From: JBEKUY01 sp049514555
GTDB lineage: Bacteria; Acidobacteriota; Terriglobia; Acidiferrales; UBA7541
Length of the DNA: 64,000 nt
Assembly: GCA_049514555.1 (NCBI GenBank)
Contig: JBEKUY010000003.1
Coordinates: forward strand, 310,001-374,000
Direction: 5' to 3'
In this document: positions 16,730 to 25,009 of the stretch, piece by piece
Numbering within the stretch: the first letter of the stretch is position 1
How the letters are laid out: each line of letters starts with the position of its first letter
Program-made: the position numbers and the translations under genes
Notes under the pieces: generated by a model
What the model saw: the letters and a program-made list of their open reading frames with translations, nothing else
The model's database searches: none
What the model was told of the DNA's origin: nothing

Positions 16730-16948
16730 ATGCCCTCAAAAGACAAAGGACACAGTGCGATCACCTCCTCCGATCAAGAACTGGTTCTGTCGTCGCTCGA
16801 GCCGGAACAACTCGCCGGGCTGAAGAAACATCTTATTCCCCGGCGCCACCTGAGGGGGCTTGAGAAGTTCGTCGTGTGGTCTCTTCGAATCTATCTGGTG
16901 TTCATGATGGCGGTCGTTCTATACCAGGTGTGGACCAGTCTGCATTAG
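16730..16948 (+). CDS. Small single-pass membrane protein after the Nramp-type transporter
   Basis: An ATG 12 bases after the transporter stop is preceded by AGGAGG. The 72-residue product has a polar N-terminal half (residues 1-45, ending in PRRHLRGLEKFV) and one C-terminal membrane helix (SLRIYLVFMMAVVLYQVW). No family is recognised. Tight spacing suggests co-expression with the transporter, perhaps as an accessory or regulator. Confidence 0.65.
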   Translation: MPSKDKGHSAITSSDQELVLSSLEPEQLAGLKKHLIPRRHLRGLEKFVVWSLRIYLVFMMAVVLYQVWTSLH

Positions 16949-17320
16949 AACGGGAAGGGAAGCCAGCCTGGGGAAGTTGCCGTCAGAATTCCCCGCCCAT
17001 CCCCCAAAAGGCCTGTTGATAACTATACCGTTCATATTGCAGTATGGTAACTATAGTGCTACAATAGCTCGTGAAAAGTCGCTCCAACCGCGCCAACTCC
17101 TTCAGAACGCACTCTTACGAAAAAAGCGCCTGTAAGTCCCGTGGATCTCACTCTTACGAAATCATTGGACTTAAAATGCCCTCGAATCACACTCTTGCGA
17201 GAAGAGGGGGTGTCCCTCCACTTTCCCACATGACCCCAAGCGCTCCGCTGCGTCGCCCAAAGCCAACTACGTCCCCTGTCCTTTTTGTTTGGTCGTGGAT
17301 CTGCGCGCTCGTGCATTGGC
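16949..17320. other. Lower-GC intergenic region with a strong promoter and a three-copy motif but no gene
   Basis: The region lies between the small membrane protein and a convergent methyltransferase gene. It contains TTGCAG-N17-TACAAT (17037-17065), a pair of TAACTATA repeats (17020-17027 and 17048-17055), and CACTCTTACGAAA at 17110-17122 and 17149-17161 with a degenerate copy at 17190-17202. The open frame that follows encodes a low-complexity product unlike any protein I know. Confidence 0.5.
17037..17065 (+). promoter_or_regulatory. Sigma70-like promoter with flanking operator-like repeats
   Basis: TTGCAG and TACAAT are 17 bases apart. TAACTATA upstream and in the spacer (the second copy part of the palindrome ACTATAGT) looks like a repressor site. 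It reads toward a stretch with no clear gene. Confidence 0.45.
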
Positions 17321-18004
17321 CTACCAAAGGAAGGGAATCAAACGGTAGCGGACGCGCTGGGTGTACGCGGCGTAGCCCGCGAGTTCACGCTTCAAGAATC
17401 GTTCCTCGACATGGATGCGCAGGACGAGCATTCCGACCGGGACGATTGCGAACAATGCAGCGGCGTAGGATTCCAGCCACAACGCCATGCCGACAGCGAG
17501 GGCGACGCAGCCCGAATACAGCGGATGCCGCACCACACCGTACACGCCGGTATCCACCACGATCTGTTGCCGTTCGGCTTGATGCTTCACGACCGGCGCG
17601 GCGAAAGCATTCTCGCGAAAGGCCAGGGAGACGATCAGCCAGCCCACAAGAAACAGAACCAGTCCCAACGACGAAACCACTCCTCCGGGCTGGCGCATCA
17701 GGTGGAAGTGAAATACGTCCAGCGGAATGAAAACAATCACGCCGTAGAGCGCAGCCACGTAAAAGACCACGACGATCTTGTCCGCGAGGGGCTGCCCCTT
17801 CTGGATGAGCGGTTTGAAGCGCTCGTTGAGGAGGTCCGGGCGGCTGGCGAAGACGCCAACCATCGTCGCGATCGAAACCGTGATGATCACCCCGAGGAAC
17901 ACCCAGGCGCGCCACCAACTCAACGTCCACGCGGGCAGAAAAAGGAAGCCGCCGAAGATGAGCAGCTCCATGACGAGGCCCGCGATCAATTTACGGACGA
18001 ACAT
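17321..18004 (-). CDS. Isoprenylcysteine carboxyl methyltransferase (ICMT)-like membrane protein
   Basis: The 227-residue protein has about five to six membrane helices and the signature GVYGVVRHPLYSG near residue 145, followed by EERFLKRELAGYAAYTQ close to the C-terminus. These are the SAM- and substrate-binding features of the ICMT/PEMT family, which methylates lipids or small hydrophobic acceptors in bacteria. The true substrate is unknown. It follows the protein kinase gene with 6 bases between them and may be co-transcribed. Confidence 0.85.
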   Translation of the reverse strand: MFVRKLIAGLVMELLIFGGFLFLPAWTLSWWRAWVFLGVIITVSIATMVGVFASRPDLLNERFKPLIQKGQPLADKIVVVFYVAALYGVIVFIPLDVFHFHLMRQPGGVVSSLGLVLFLVGWLIVSLAFRENAFAAPVVKHQAERQQIVVDTGVYGVVRHPLYSGCVALAVGMALWLESYAAALFAIVPVGMLVLRIHVEERFLKRELAGYAAYTQRVRYRLIPFLW

Positions 18005-18010
18005 GCACGG

Positions 18011-18976
18011 CTAACGCTTGGCGACCCAGAGAAGCAGTCCGAAGATGACCACCGGGATCAGCGCCAGCAGGATGTAGAAAAGGATGCGGCGCAGTACCGG
18101 CGAGCGGCGCTGCTTCCAGTCGCGCAATTCGGGACGGTCGGCCACGCCGACCTTCTCGGGGTGCTCGAGGTCCATGGCCATCTCGTGGGCGTTGGCGTAA
18201 CGGTTTCGCCGGTCGCGTTCGATGGCGCGATAGATGATTTCCTGAAGCTCGGGAGAAATATTGGGATCGAGTTCGCGCGGCGGAGTCGGATTGTTCAGCA
18301 GCCGATCGTTCATGATGGCGAAAGGACTCGGCCCTTTGAACGGCACCTCGCCGGTGAGCATTTCGTAGAGCATCACGCCCAGGGCGTAGATGTCGCTGCG
18401 TCCGTCGCCGCGCTTTCCCTTGACCTGCTCGGGAGAGATGTAATCGGGCGTGCCCATGGCTTGCGTCAGCTTCGCAAAGGTCAAACGGCGCGCGCCCGCC
18501 TTGCCCGCGATGCCGAAGTCGATGAGCTTGATGCGGTCCTGATCGTCGACCATGACGTTTTCGGGCTTGAGGTCGCGATGGACCACGCCGTGGCTGTGAA
18601 TGTAGTCGAGCGCGGAGCAGATTCCCAGGGCGATGCGCACGGCGCGGTCCGGTGGAAGCTTCTTCTGATCGTTGAGGATCTTCCGCAACAGGCGTCCATC
18701 CACCCACTCCATCACCATGTAAACGCGGCCGCGGTCGTCGTCCTTGAAAACCTTCATGACGCCCGGGTGATCGAGCGTGCTGCCGATGTCTTCCTCGCGG
18801 CGGAAGCGGTCGAAGAAGAGCGGGTCGCCCTCCATCTCGGGGTGCGGGATCTTTATGGCCACGGACCGGCCGTTGCGTGTGTCCGTGCCGCGGTAGATCG
18901 AGGCCATGCCGCTGCGGGCGACAAGCTTCTCAATGCGGTAGTGGTCGAGTTGATCGCCGGAAAAGAGTGAAGTCAT
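18011..18976 (-). CDS. Membrane-anchored Hanks-type Ser/Thr protein kinase
   Basis: The 321-residue protein has a kinase domain (about 12-270) with the VAIKIPH lysine, HRDLKPENV catalytic loop, DFG in LIDFGIAG, and the APE-like segment DYISPEQ. A single membrane helix (ILFYILLALIPVVIFGLLLWV) is at the extreme C-terminus, so the catalytic domain is cytoplasmic with almost nothing outside. The glycine loop is VARSGMASIYRG, slightly degenerate. A PP2C phosphatase gene lies 44 bases upstream, forming the usual kinase/phosphatase pair. Confidence 0.93.
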   Translation of the reverse strand: MTSLFSGDQLDHYRIEKLVARSGMASIYRGTDTRNGRSVAIKIPHPEMEGDPLFFDRFRREEDIGSTLDHPGVMKVFKDDDRGRVYMVMEWVDGRLLRKILNDQKKLPPDRAVRIALGICSALDYIHSHGVVHRDLKPENVMVDDQDRIKLIDFGIAGKAGARRLTFAKLTQAMGTPDYISPEQVKGKRGDGRSDIYALGVMLYEMLTGEVPFKGPSPFAIMNDRLLNNPTPPRELDPNISPELQEIIYRAIERDRRNRYANAHEMAMDLEHPEKVGVADRPELRDWKQRRSPVLRRILFYILLALIPVVIFGLLLWVAKR

Positions 18977-19020
18977 CCGCAGCGCGCGTCAGCGGCGAGG
19001 AACCGCGGGCGAATCATGGT

Positions 19021-19899
19021 TCAGCGAAGCTTGTACGGGCGCCCGCGGTACATGCCCACGCGTTCGACGCCTCGAACGCGGATTAGCTGGACGCTGATAT
19101 TATCGTTGCCGTCCCACTCGTTGGCAAGCTCGACCAGACTTTGCGCGGCCATCTCTAAGTTCGAGGAGCGGCCGACGACGCTAGCCATTTCGGCCCCGCC
19201 CACCGAGCCGTGCAGGCCGTCGGAGCAGAGCAGCAGGATGTCGCCCGTGAGAATGAGGTGCTCGCTGGTCTCGGGCTTGACGAAGAGATTGCCGCCGAGC
19301 GAGCGGCTGAGCACGTGGCGCGTGTCCGTCTCCGCCGCTTCGCGTGAGGAAAGGATGCCCAGGCGGACGTGCTCGTTGGCGATGGTGTGATCGCGCGTGA
19401 GCTGCGAAGCGTGTCCCCGGCGAATCAAGTAGCAGCGCGAATCGCCGACGTGCGCGACGACCACGCGGTCGAAGCGCAAGATGCAGGCCACGAGCGTGGT
19501 GGCCATGGCGACTCCGCCGGGTCCCATTCCCATCCCGGCTTCGTACACCTTGTGATTGGCCGCTTGTACGAGGCGCGTTAGCTGCGCGGAGAGTTGCTCA
19601 CCAGGGGGCGCCGCGCGAAAGCCGGCGAGCATGCTTTCCACCGCAGTCCGCGAGGCGATTTCGCCGCTTTCCTGGCCGCCCACGCCGTCCGCGAGGGCAA
19701 AAAGCCACCCGTGGCTGCGCCCCTTGGCCGGCGTCTCGGGAAGAACGCGCCCGAGATAGTCCTCGTTATGCTCGCGGACTTTTCCACAGTGGGTAAGCTC
19801 CGCGCATTCCACTTCCATCGTGGAACTTTGCGGCGGGCTGTGCCGGGCAGGAATGCTGGCCGTTCCTCCTCGATGCGCATTTTGATGCGTGCGGAACAT
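19021..19899 (-). CDS. PP2C-family Ser/Thr protein phosphatase
   Basis: The catalytic domain begins at MEVECAELTHCGKVREHNED (ATG at 19818), which may be the true start; the longer reading adds 27 residues without a ribosome site. Metal-binding motifs of the PPM family are present: HNEDYLG, ALADGVGGQESG, HVGDSRCYL, LLCSDGLHG and GNDNISV. The enzyme would reverse phosphorylation by the adjacent kinase. Length of the core (about 265 residues) is normal for bacterial PstP/Stp1-type enzymes, without a membrane anchor. Confidence 0.9.
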   Translation of the reverse strand: MFRTHQNAHRGGTASIPARHSPPQSSTMEVECAELTHCGKVREHNEDYLGRVLPETPAKGRSHGWLFALADGVGGQESGEIASRTAVESMLAGFRAAPPGEQLSAQLTRLVQAANHKVYEAGMGMGPGGVAMATTLVACILRFDRVVVAHVGDSRCYLIRRGHASQLTRDHTIANEHVRLGILSSREAAETDTRHVLSRSLGGNLFVKPETSEHLILTGDILLLCSDGLHGSVGGAEMASVVGRSSNLEMAAQSLVELANEWDGNDNISVQLIRVRGVERVGMYRGRPYKLR

Positions 19900-19920
19900 G
19901 ATAGGCCCCCGCGGAAAGCA

Positions 19921-19940
19921 GGGCGGGCTTGCGCCCGCCC
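19921..19940. terminator. GC-rich hairpin between phosphatase and permease genes
   Basis: GGGCGGGC, a TTGC loop, and GCCCGCCC form a perfect 8-base-pair stem 14 bases beyond the permease stop. No U-tract is present, so terminator function is tentative. Confidence 0.45.
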
Positions 19941-19953
19941 TCCTTCACGTTAC

Positions 19954-21771
19954 TCAGACAACCGTGTGTGTATAGCCCGGAGTACGCTTCTCTATGAAAG
20001 TAGTCCGTCCAGTACTCTTGCTGCTGCGGATGAAGTAGATTCCGCCGTAGATGGCCCATACGGCAGCCACACCCAGGGCCAGCAGCGGCTCCATTTTCGT
20101 TCCATACCCCATAAAGGGGCCGATGAGGTAGAAGGCCATGCAAGCCAGGTTCGCAAGCAGGCCGAACACGGGAATAAACAGGTGCTTCAGAAAGTTGAAC
20201 TTCGGATGGCCGTGATAGCCGACGATGCAGACCACGCAGCTCAGGCCGTAGAGCAGAAACGTGCCGAAGTTCGAGGCCAGGGTCACCGTCAACAGTGTGT
20301 TCGGCATGGCCGCCTGCTTGTCGTGGCTGAGATAACCGAAGCTGGACCAGAAGCCATGCGGAAGCGCGGCGATGGCCGTGTCCGCCATGGCGCTGGCGTC
20401 GCCGGTCCAGAACAGCAGGGCGATACAGGCAAAGACGATGGAAACAATCGCCAGCGTCCAAATGGAACGGTGCGGGGTGAGGTTCTTGCCATGCAGCATG
20501 CCGAAGTGCTCGGGCACTTCCTGGTCCTTGCCCATGGCGTAAGTGACGCGCGCGCCGGTGTTCATGCAGGCGAGTGTGGTGCCGATCAGCGCCAGGAAGA
20601 CGGTGAAGGCTTCGATGAACATGAAGGTGCGCCCGTGTCCCGGGCCGATGATGGCGTCGCCGACCATGATCATCATGTCTCCGATGGGCGCCGCTGAAGT
20701 CGAGGCGTAGCCCATCGGGTAGCCGCTACTTAAGAAGTAATTCGCGCAAAAATATTCGATGAGATAGCAGAAGGCTCCTTGAATCAAGAGTGAGGCAATC
20801 ACCGCAATGGGGATATGGCGCTTGGGGTCCTTGGCTTCGCCGCCCAGCGACGTACACGATTCAAATCCGACGAGAATCAGGATGGCGACGGTTGCTTGGA
20901 CGAAGACCCAGCCCCAGTTGTGCGCGCCGAGCACGGAACCCGCCGAGGGGTGAGAGACGAAGGCGCCGCTGCTGTCTTGATACGGATACGAGACGTGGAA
21001 GGGAACGTTGCTGCCAGCCGCATCTTTTAGCGGCTGTGGGATGCCGCTCGAATCGCGGATGATCGTCGTGGTTGTCTGGCCATTTGCGGTCGCCGAGGTG
21101 GTGGCAAACTCGTAGGGGTACGCCTCACCCGATGCGGCATCCCACTGCCAACCCACGCTTCCGGGCGGATGGTTCATGCGGTAGCCCAACGCCAACACGG
21201 AGAAGACGAGCAGGGCGCTGATCTGGATGATGTTGATGGCGATGCTCACGCCGGTGGAACCGACCACGCCACGATAGGCGATGTACGCCACGCCAAAGGC
21301 GAACAGGATCGCAACGAGGATCATGAACATTAGCCCGGGGTTCGCCGCGCTCATGAAATTCGGCCAGAGCGAACCAGTCACATAACCGATGAAAATGCCG
21401 GTGACGGCCACCATGACGCCTGGGTAAATCCAGTAGTAAAGGTGCGAGCCCCAGCCGACGATGAACTTCGCAAGGCGGGCGTATCTCCAAGCCTTTTCGT
21501 GGTTCAAGAAGGATTGCTCGGCGAAGAAGTAGGAGCTACCTGGCCCCGGGTAGAGCTTGGCCAGTTCCGCGTAGGAGACCGCGGTGGCCAGACAAAGCAA
21601 GAGCGCGACAAAGATGCCGAGCCACATCGCCGGCGAAGTCGTGCCCGTGGTTGCCTGGATGTAAAACGTAAGCCAGAGGAAGGCGCCGGGGGCGATCAGC
21701 GCCATGGCGTTCATCGTCAAACCGGTAAGGCCCAGGGTGGGTTTCAGCTCAGGTCCGGTATTCTCGGGCAT
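19954..21771 (-). CDS. APC-superfamily amino acid/amine permease
   Basis: The ATG follows GGAGG at an 8-base spacing, giving 605 residues. The first helix GLTMNAMALIAPGAFLWLTF carries the unwound-helix glycine region typical of LeuT-fold APC carriers, and about 12 helices follow. It is longer than the usual 450-550 residues: a soluble segment of roughly 90 residues (about 210-300, rich in S, T, G and P) interrupts the helices before FVQATVAILILVGFESCTSLGGEAKDP. The substrate cannot be read; an amino acid or small amine is likely. Confidence 0.88.
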   Translation of the reverse strand: MPENTGPELKPTLGLTGLTMNAMALIAPGAFLWLTFYIQATTGTTSPAMWLGIFVALLLCLATAVSYAELAKLYPGPGSSYFFAEQSFLNHEKAWRYARLAKFIVGWGSHLYYWIYPGVMVAVTGIFIGYVTGSLWPNFMSAANPGLMFMILVAILFAFGVAYIAYRGVVGSTGVSIAINIIQISALLVFSVLALGYRMNHPPGSVGWQWDAASGEAYPYEFATTSATANGQTTTTIIRDSSGIPQPLKDAAGSNVPFHVSYPYQDSSGAFVSHPSAGSVLGAHNWGWVFVQATVAILILVGFESCTSLGGEAKDPKRHIPIAVIASLLIQGAFCYLIEYFCANYFLSSGYPMGYASTSAAPIGDMMIMVGDAIIGPGHGRTFMFIEAFTVFLALIGTTLACMNTGARVTYAMGKDQEVPEHFGMLHGKNLTPHRSIWTLAIVSIVFACIALLFWTGDASAMADTAIAALPHGFWSSFGYLSHDKQAAMPNTLLTVTLASNFGTFLLYGLSCVVCIVGYHGHPKFNFLKHLFIPVFGLLANLACMAFYLIGPFMGYGTKMEPLLALGVAAVWAIYGGIYFIRSSKSTGRTTFIEKRTPGYTHTVV

Positions 21772-22056
21772 CTACACTCCCTCCAGAAGTGGGATAGATT
21801 GCTAGGGCGTAGTGTTGCGTGGGAGAGGTCAGCAAGTACAACGCAAAATTTCCATCTCTTAGATAAACGTTTTGTATCACCGGCCGGGGGACAAACAGCG
21901 CGCTGGGCATGCTGAGTCGCTCGCTACATCGCACTGATTCAGAAAGGGATGAGGTATGGCCACGCACGGACGAGCCACAGGAGTTCCAGGACCAGACCCC
22001 GTGCGCGGCTGCGACGTCCACGCCTGTCGGCAGTTCTTGGTCGCCCGACCTAAGTC

Positions 22057-23406
22057 TTATTGTTGGGTGAACTCGTCGGTGTGCGTGACGAATTCGGGGT
22101 AGGCGCTGGAGCCGAGTTCGTACAAGTCGAGACCCTGGCGTTCTCCCTCAACAGGCACGCGCTGCGGCAAGAGTTTATTCAGCAGCCAGTTCAAGCCGAA
22201 GGTCAAAGGGAGAACAAATCCCAGCAGGGTAGCGACACCCACGAGTTGGGCGAGGAATTGTCCGGAATCGCCGGGGGCAGGCAAGGCCGGCGCGAGGCTC
22301 ACATTTGCGACGGGCCCGGGAATCTGGGCGAAAATCCCGAGGGCGAGCAGACCCCAAATCCCCGCAAGCGCGTGGACCGATATCGATCCACCGGGGTCGT
22401 CAATGGACAAGTGCAGCTCGAGCCACTCGACTGTCAGCGCCACCAGCACACCGGCGAACAGGCCGATAACGACGGCCGCCGCCGGAGCCACGAACGGTGC
22501 AGAGGCGCTTGCCGCGACGAGGCCACCGACCCAGCCGTTAGCAGCGATCGAAACGTCCGGCCGGCCGAACCGCCAGCGAGTGGTTGCAGCGGCGGCGAGC
22601 CCGGCGGATCCCGCTCCCAATAGTGTATTGATGAGAACCAGCGGCAAGCGGGCCGGAGCGGCACCCGTGAAGAGGATGGCTCCGGCGCAATTGAGGCCGG
22701 TCCAGCCGACCAGGGCCAGCAGGCAACCGAGCGACACGTAGATGGCGTTGTGGCCGGGGATCACCGCAGGCATGCCTTCGGTCAGGTACTTGCCGTGCCG
22801 CGGTCCCAGAATCCAGACGATGGAGAGCGCCGTGAGTCCGCCGACGGTCTGAATGGTTCCGGCGCCGCCGGCATCGAGGAAACCGTGTCCCAGGCCATAG
22901 TTCACGCCCAATTGCGCGAGCCAGCCGCCGCCCCAAACCCAATGCGCGAATAAAGGAAAGGTCACTCCTGCAAGCAGTGCCGAGGAAGCGCATGCCGCAC
23001 CGAGCCGCCAGCGGTCACTACCGCTGCCGAGAGGGATGAGCGCCGTCAATCCGACGCTGAATACCCCCAGGCATGCGGCCAGGGATGCGGACGAGCCGCC
23101 CCAGTCATGACCTCGAAGGAACAGGGGCTCTGCTGCAAGCCAGCTCCAGGTCTTGCCGCCTACGGTGAAGGAATGTGCGGGCCCGCCGATGAAACCCTGC
23201 CAAGCAAACCCGCAGACAAAGTACGCGCCCGCAGCTGCCGCGACAACGCAGAGCGAAGTCAGCATGGCATGAGCGGCGCTGCGCGACCGGCCCAGGCCCG
23301 TATTGATGAGCGACAGCCCGGCACCAGCGAGCGGCACGAGCAGAATCAGAAAGACGCACAGGGCAGTGCGGATTTCCTGCGAATTCCCAATGGCCGGAGG
23401 CGTCAC
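22057..23406 (-). CDS. Amt/MEP-family ammonium transporter with altered pore histidine
   Basis: The gene starts with GTG that overlaps the stop of the upstream 59-residue gene (GTGA). The 449 residues form about eleven helices with Amt signatures: FAHWVWGGGWLA, LDAGGAGT, and SISVHALAGIWGLLALG containing the second pore histidine. At the place of the first twin histidine (E. coli AmtB H168, eight residues after the conserved Asp) this protein has Gln (D-x7-Q). The C-terminal tail is short and charged. No GlnK gene lies next to it. Transport of ammonium is probable, but mechanism may differ. Confidence 0.88.
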   Translation of the reverse strand: MTPPAIGNSQEIRTALCVFLILLVPLAGAGLSLINTGLGRSRSAAHAMLTSLCVVAAAAGAYFVCGFAWQGFIGGPAHSFTVGGKTWSWLAAEPLFLRGHDWGGSSASLAACLGVFSVGLTALIPLGSGSDRWRLGAACASSALLAGVTFPLFAHWVWGGGWLAQLGVNYGLGHGFLDAGGAGTIQTVGGLTALSIVWILGPRHGKYLTEGMPAVIPGHNAIYVSLGCLLALVGWTGLNCAGAILFTGAAPARLPLVLINTLLGAGSAGLAAAATTRWRFGRPDVSIAANGWVGGLVAASASAPFVAPAAAVVIGLFAGVLVALTVEWLELHLSIDDPGGSISVHALAGIWGLLALGIFAQIPGPVANVSLAPALPAPGDSGQFLAQLVGVATLLGFVLPLTFGLNWLLNKLLPQRVPVEGERQGLDLYELGSSAYPEFVTHTDEFTQQ

Positions 23407-23582
23407 TCTTTTTCCCCCCGCAGGATCAGATGGGCGCGCACTGCGAGCACCATGCCGAGTATCTCAACACCAACGCCTGCCGCGATGAACCCTGCCCGGA
23501 CCGCTGCGCCGGGCAAGAGCACGATCGCGGTCAGAACGATCGCCCATCCCGCCAGGAGCAGTAGAAACCCGAGCAACTTCAT
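23403..23582 (-). CDS. 59-residue two-helix membrane protein coupled to the Amt transporter
   Basis: An ATG preceded by GGAGC opens a frame of 59 codons ending in TGA, whose last bases overlap the GTG of the transporter gene. The product begins MKLLGFLLLLAGWAIVLTAI and has two hydrophobic helices (about 3-22 and 30-52), ending in HLILRGEKE. The 4-base overlap implies translational coupling. No named family is known to me; an accessory or assembly role is inferred from coupling only. Confidence 0.7.
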   Translation of the reverse strand: MKLLGFLLLLAGWAIVLTAIVLLPGAAVRAGFIAAGVGVEILGMVLAVRAHLILRGEKE

Positions 23583-23827
23583 GGTGAAGCTCCGATCCGT
23601 AGAGACACGCTTCCCCTTCGGAATTTTCTTGCCGCCTAAGATACCACAATCAATCCGCCCATTTCCGCGTTAACAACCACGACCAGGGCAACACTGCAAT
23701 TTTGAAGGTTCAAACAAGGCGGCAGATGTCGTAGGCTACTGGGTCGCACCGGGGAAACAGTGCCGGACGCGGCCGGGTCAGCCACCGCGCGAACCTGGAA
23801 GTGTGAAACACTCAAGAAGGAGGCATT

Positions 23828-25009
23828 TTGGAGGCGGAGCGAGAACGGCGGCTGCGAGCCGCCCGGCGGCTGGTCATCAAGCTCGGCACGAACACGGTCA
23901 CCGAGCCGGAGGGAGATTTCTGCGCGGAGCGCGTCGAGCCGCTGGTGCGCTCGATTGCCGGATTGTGGAGGGCCGGCCGGCAAGTCGTGCTGGTATCCTC
24001 GGGCGCGGTGGGCTTGGGCCGGGGCTGGCTCGGTCTGCACCGCTCGCGTTTGGGCGACTTGGTGACCAAGCAGGCGTGCGCCGCGGTGGGCCAAAGCCTG
24101 CTCATGGATGCTTACAAACGGCTGTTTTCCGCGTGGGAGATCAAGGTCGCGCAGGTCCTGCTGACCGAAGAAGATTTCACCGCGTGGCGGCGCTTCTCGA
24201 ATCTGCGCCACACCATCGAGAAGCTGCTGCAGTTCGGCGTCATTCCCATCATCAATGAGAACGACACGGTTTCGACGGCCGAGCTCGCTACCGTCGAAAC
24301 CGGCCCGCGAGCCGTTCCTTTCAGCGATAACGACCGCTTGGCGGCGCTGGTGATGAGCGGGCTCGAGGCCGATGCGCTGGTGTTGTTGACGAACGTGAAC
24401 GGCTTCATCCGCACGGGGCCTCCGGGAGCCGCAACGTCTGCGAACGGCGCCGCGGAGGAGATCGTCCCGCTGATTCATGAAATCACGCCGGAGTTGCGGG
24501 CGCTGGCCGCCGGTCCTTCCGCGAGCGGGCGCGGCGGAATGTCCACCAAGCTCGAAGCCGCGGAGATTGCCATGAGCTGCGGCGGAACTGCGGTGATCGC
24601 CAACGGTCAAGTCCCCGGCATCCTGGAACGCATCTTCGCCGGCGAACGCGTGGGCACGGCGTTCCTGGCCTCCAAGCGCATGCGCGGAAAGCGCCGCTGG
24701 ATCGCCTTTGCGGCCGATGTGCAAGGCCGGATCGTGGTGGACCCGGGAGCGCAACGGGCGCTCGCGCAAGGCAAAGCAAGCCTGCTGGCGTCGGGCGTCG
24801 TCCGCATCGAAGGCCATTTCAGCGCGAAGGACGTAGTGAGCATCGTGGATCGTGAGGGGCGCGAGTTTGCGCGCGGAATCGCCGACTGCGCTAGCCACGA
24901 GGCGGAAGAACGGCTCGGCAAGAAGGGCGCGACTGCGGGCAAGGCACGCGGCGCAGCCGCTGCGCGCATCCTCGTTCGTCGTGATAACATTGTTTTGTTG
25001 CAAAAATGA
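23828..25009 (+). CDS. proB: Glutamate 5-kinase
   Basis: A TTG start follows AAGGAGG at a 5-base spacing. The 393-residue protein has the amino-acid kinase domain (about 12-270: VIKLGTNTV, VSSGAVGLG, PIINENDTVS, FSDNDRLAALV) and a C-terminal PUA domain (about 290-380). It phosphorylates glutamate to gamma-glutamyl phosphate, the first step of proline synthesis. The stop overlaps the start of the next gene, gamma-glutamyl phosphate reductase (ATGA). The family's usual length is about 370, so this is full length. Confidence 0.95.
   Translation: MEAERERRLRAARRLVIKLGTNTVTEPEGDFCAERVEPLVRSIAGLWRAGRQVVLVSSGAVGLGRGWLGLHRSRLGDLVTKQACAAVGQSLLMDAYKRLFSAWEIKVAQVLLTEEDFTAWRRFSNLRHTIEKLLQFGVIPIINENDTVSTAELATVETGPRAVPFSDNDRLAALVMSGLEADALVLLTNVNGFIRTGPPGAATSANGAAEEIVPLIHEITPELRALAAGPSASGRGGMSTKLEAAEIAMSCGGTAVIANGQVPGILERIFAGERVGTAFLASKRMRGKRRWIAFAADVQGRIVVDPGAQRALAQGKASLLASGVVRIEGHFSAKDVVSIVDREGREFARGIADCASHEAEERLGKKGATAGKARGAAAARILVRRDNIVLLQK

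Noticed and set aside
17071..17730. 219-codon frame downstream of the strong promoter
   Set aside because: It runs into the antisense of the methyltransferase gene and is Arg/Ser/Pro-rich; only its repeated motif is of interest.
17285..18970. Long 561-codon frame on the plus strand
   Set aside because: It is antisense to the ICMT-like and protein kinase genes, which have clear motifs; its product is Asp/His/Arg-rich and matches nothing, as expected for a shadow in GC-rich DNA.
23636..25003. 455-codon minus-strand frame
   Set aside because: It lies opposite glutamate 5-kinase (proB), whose catalytic motifs are unmistakable.
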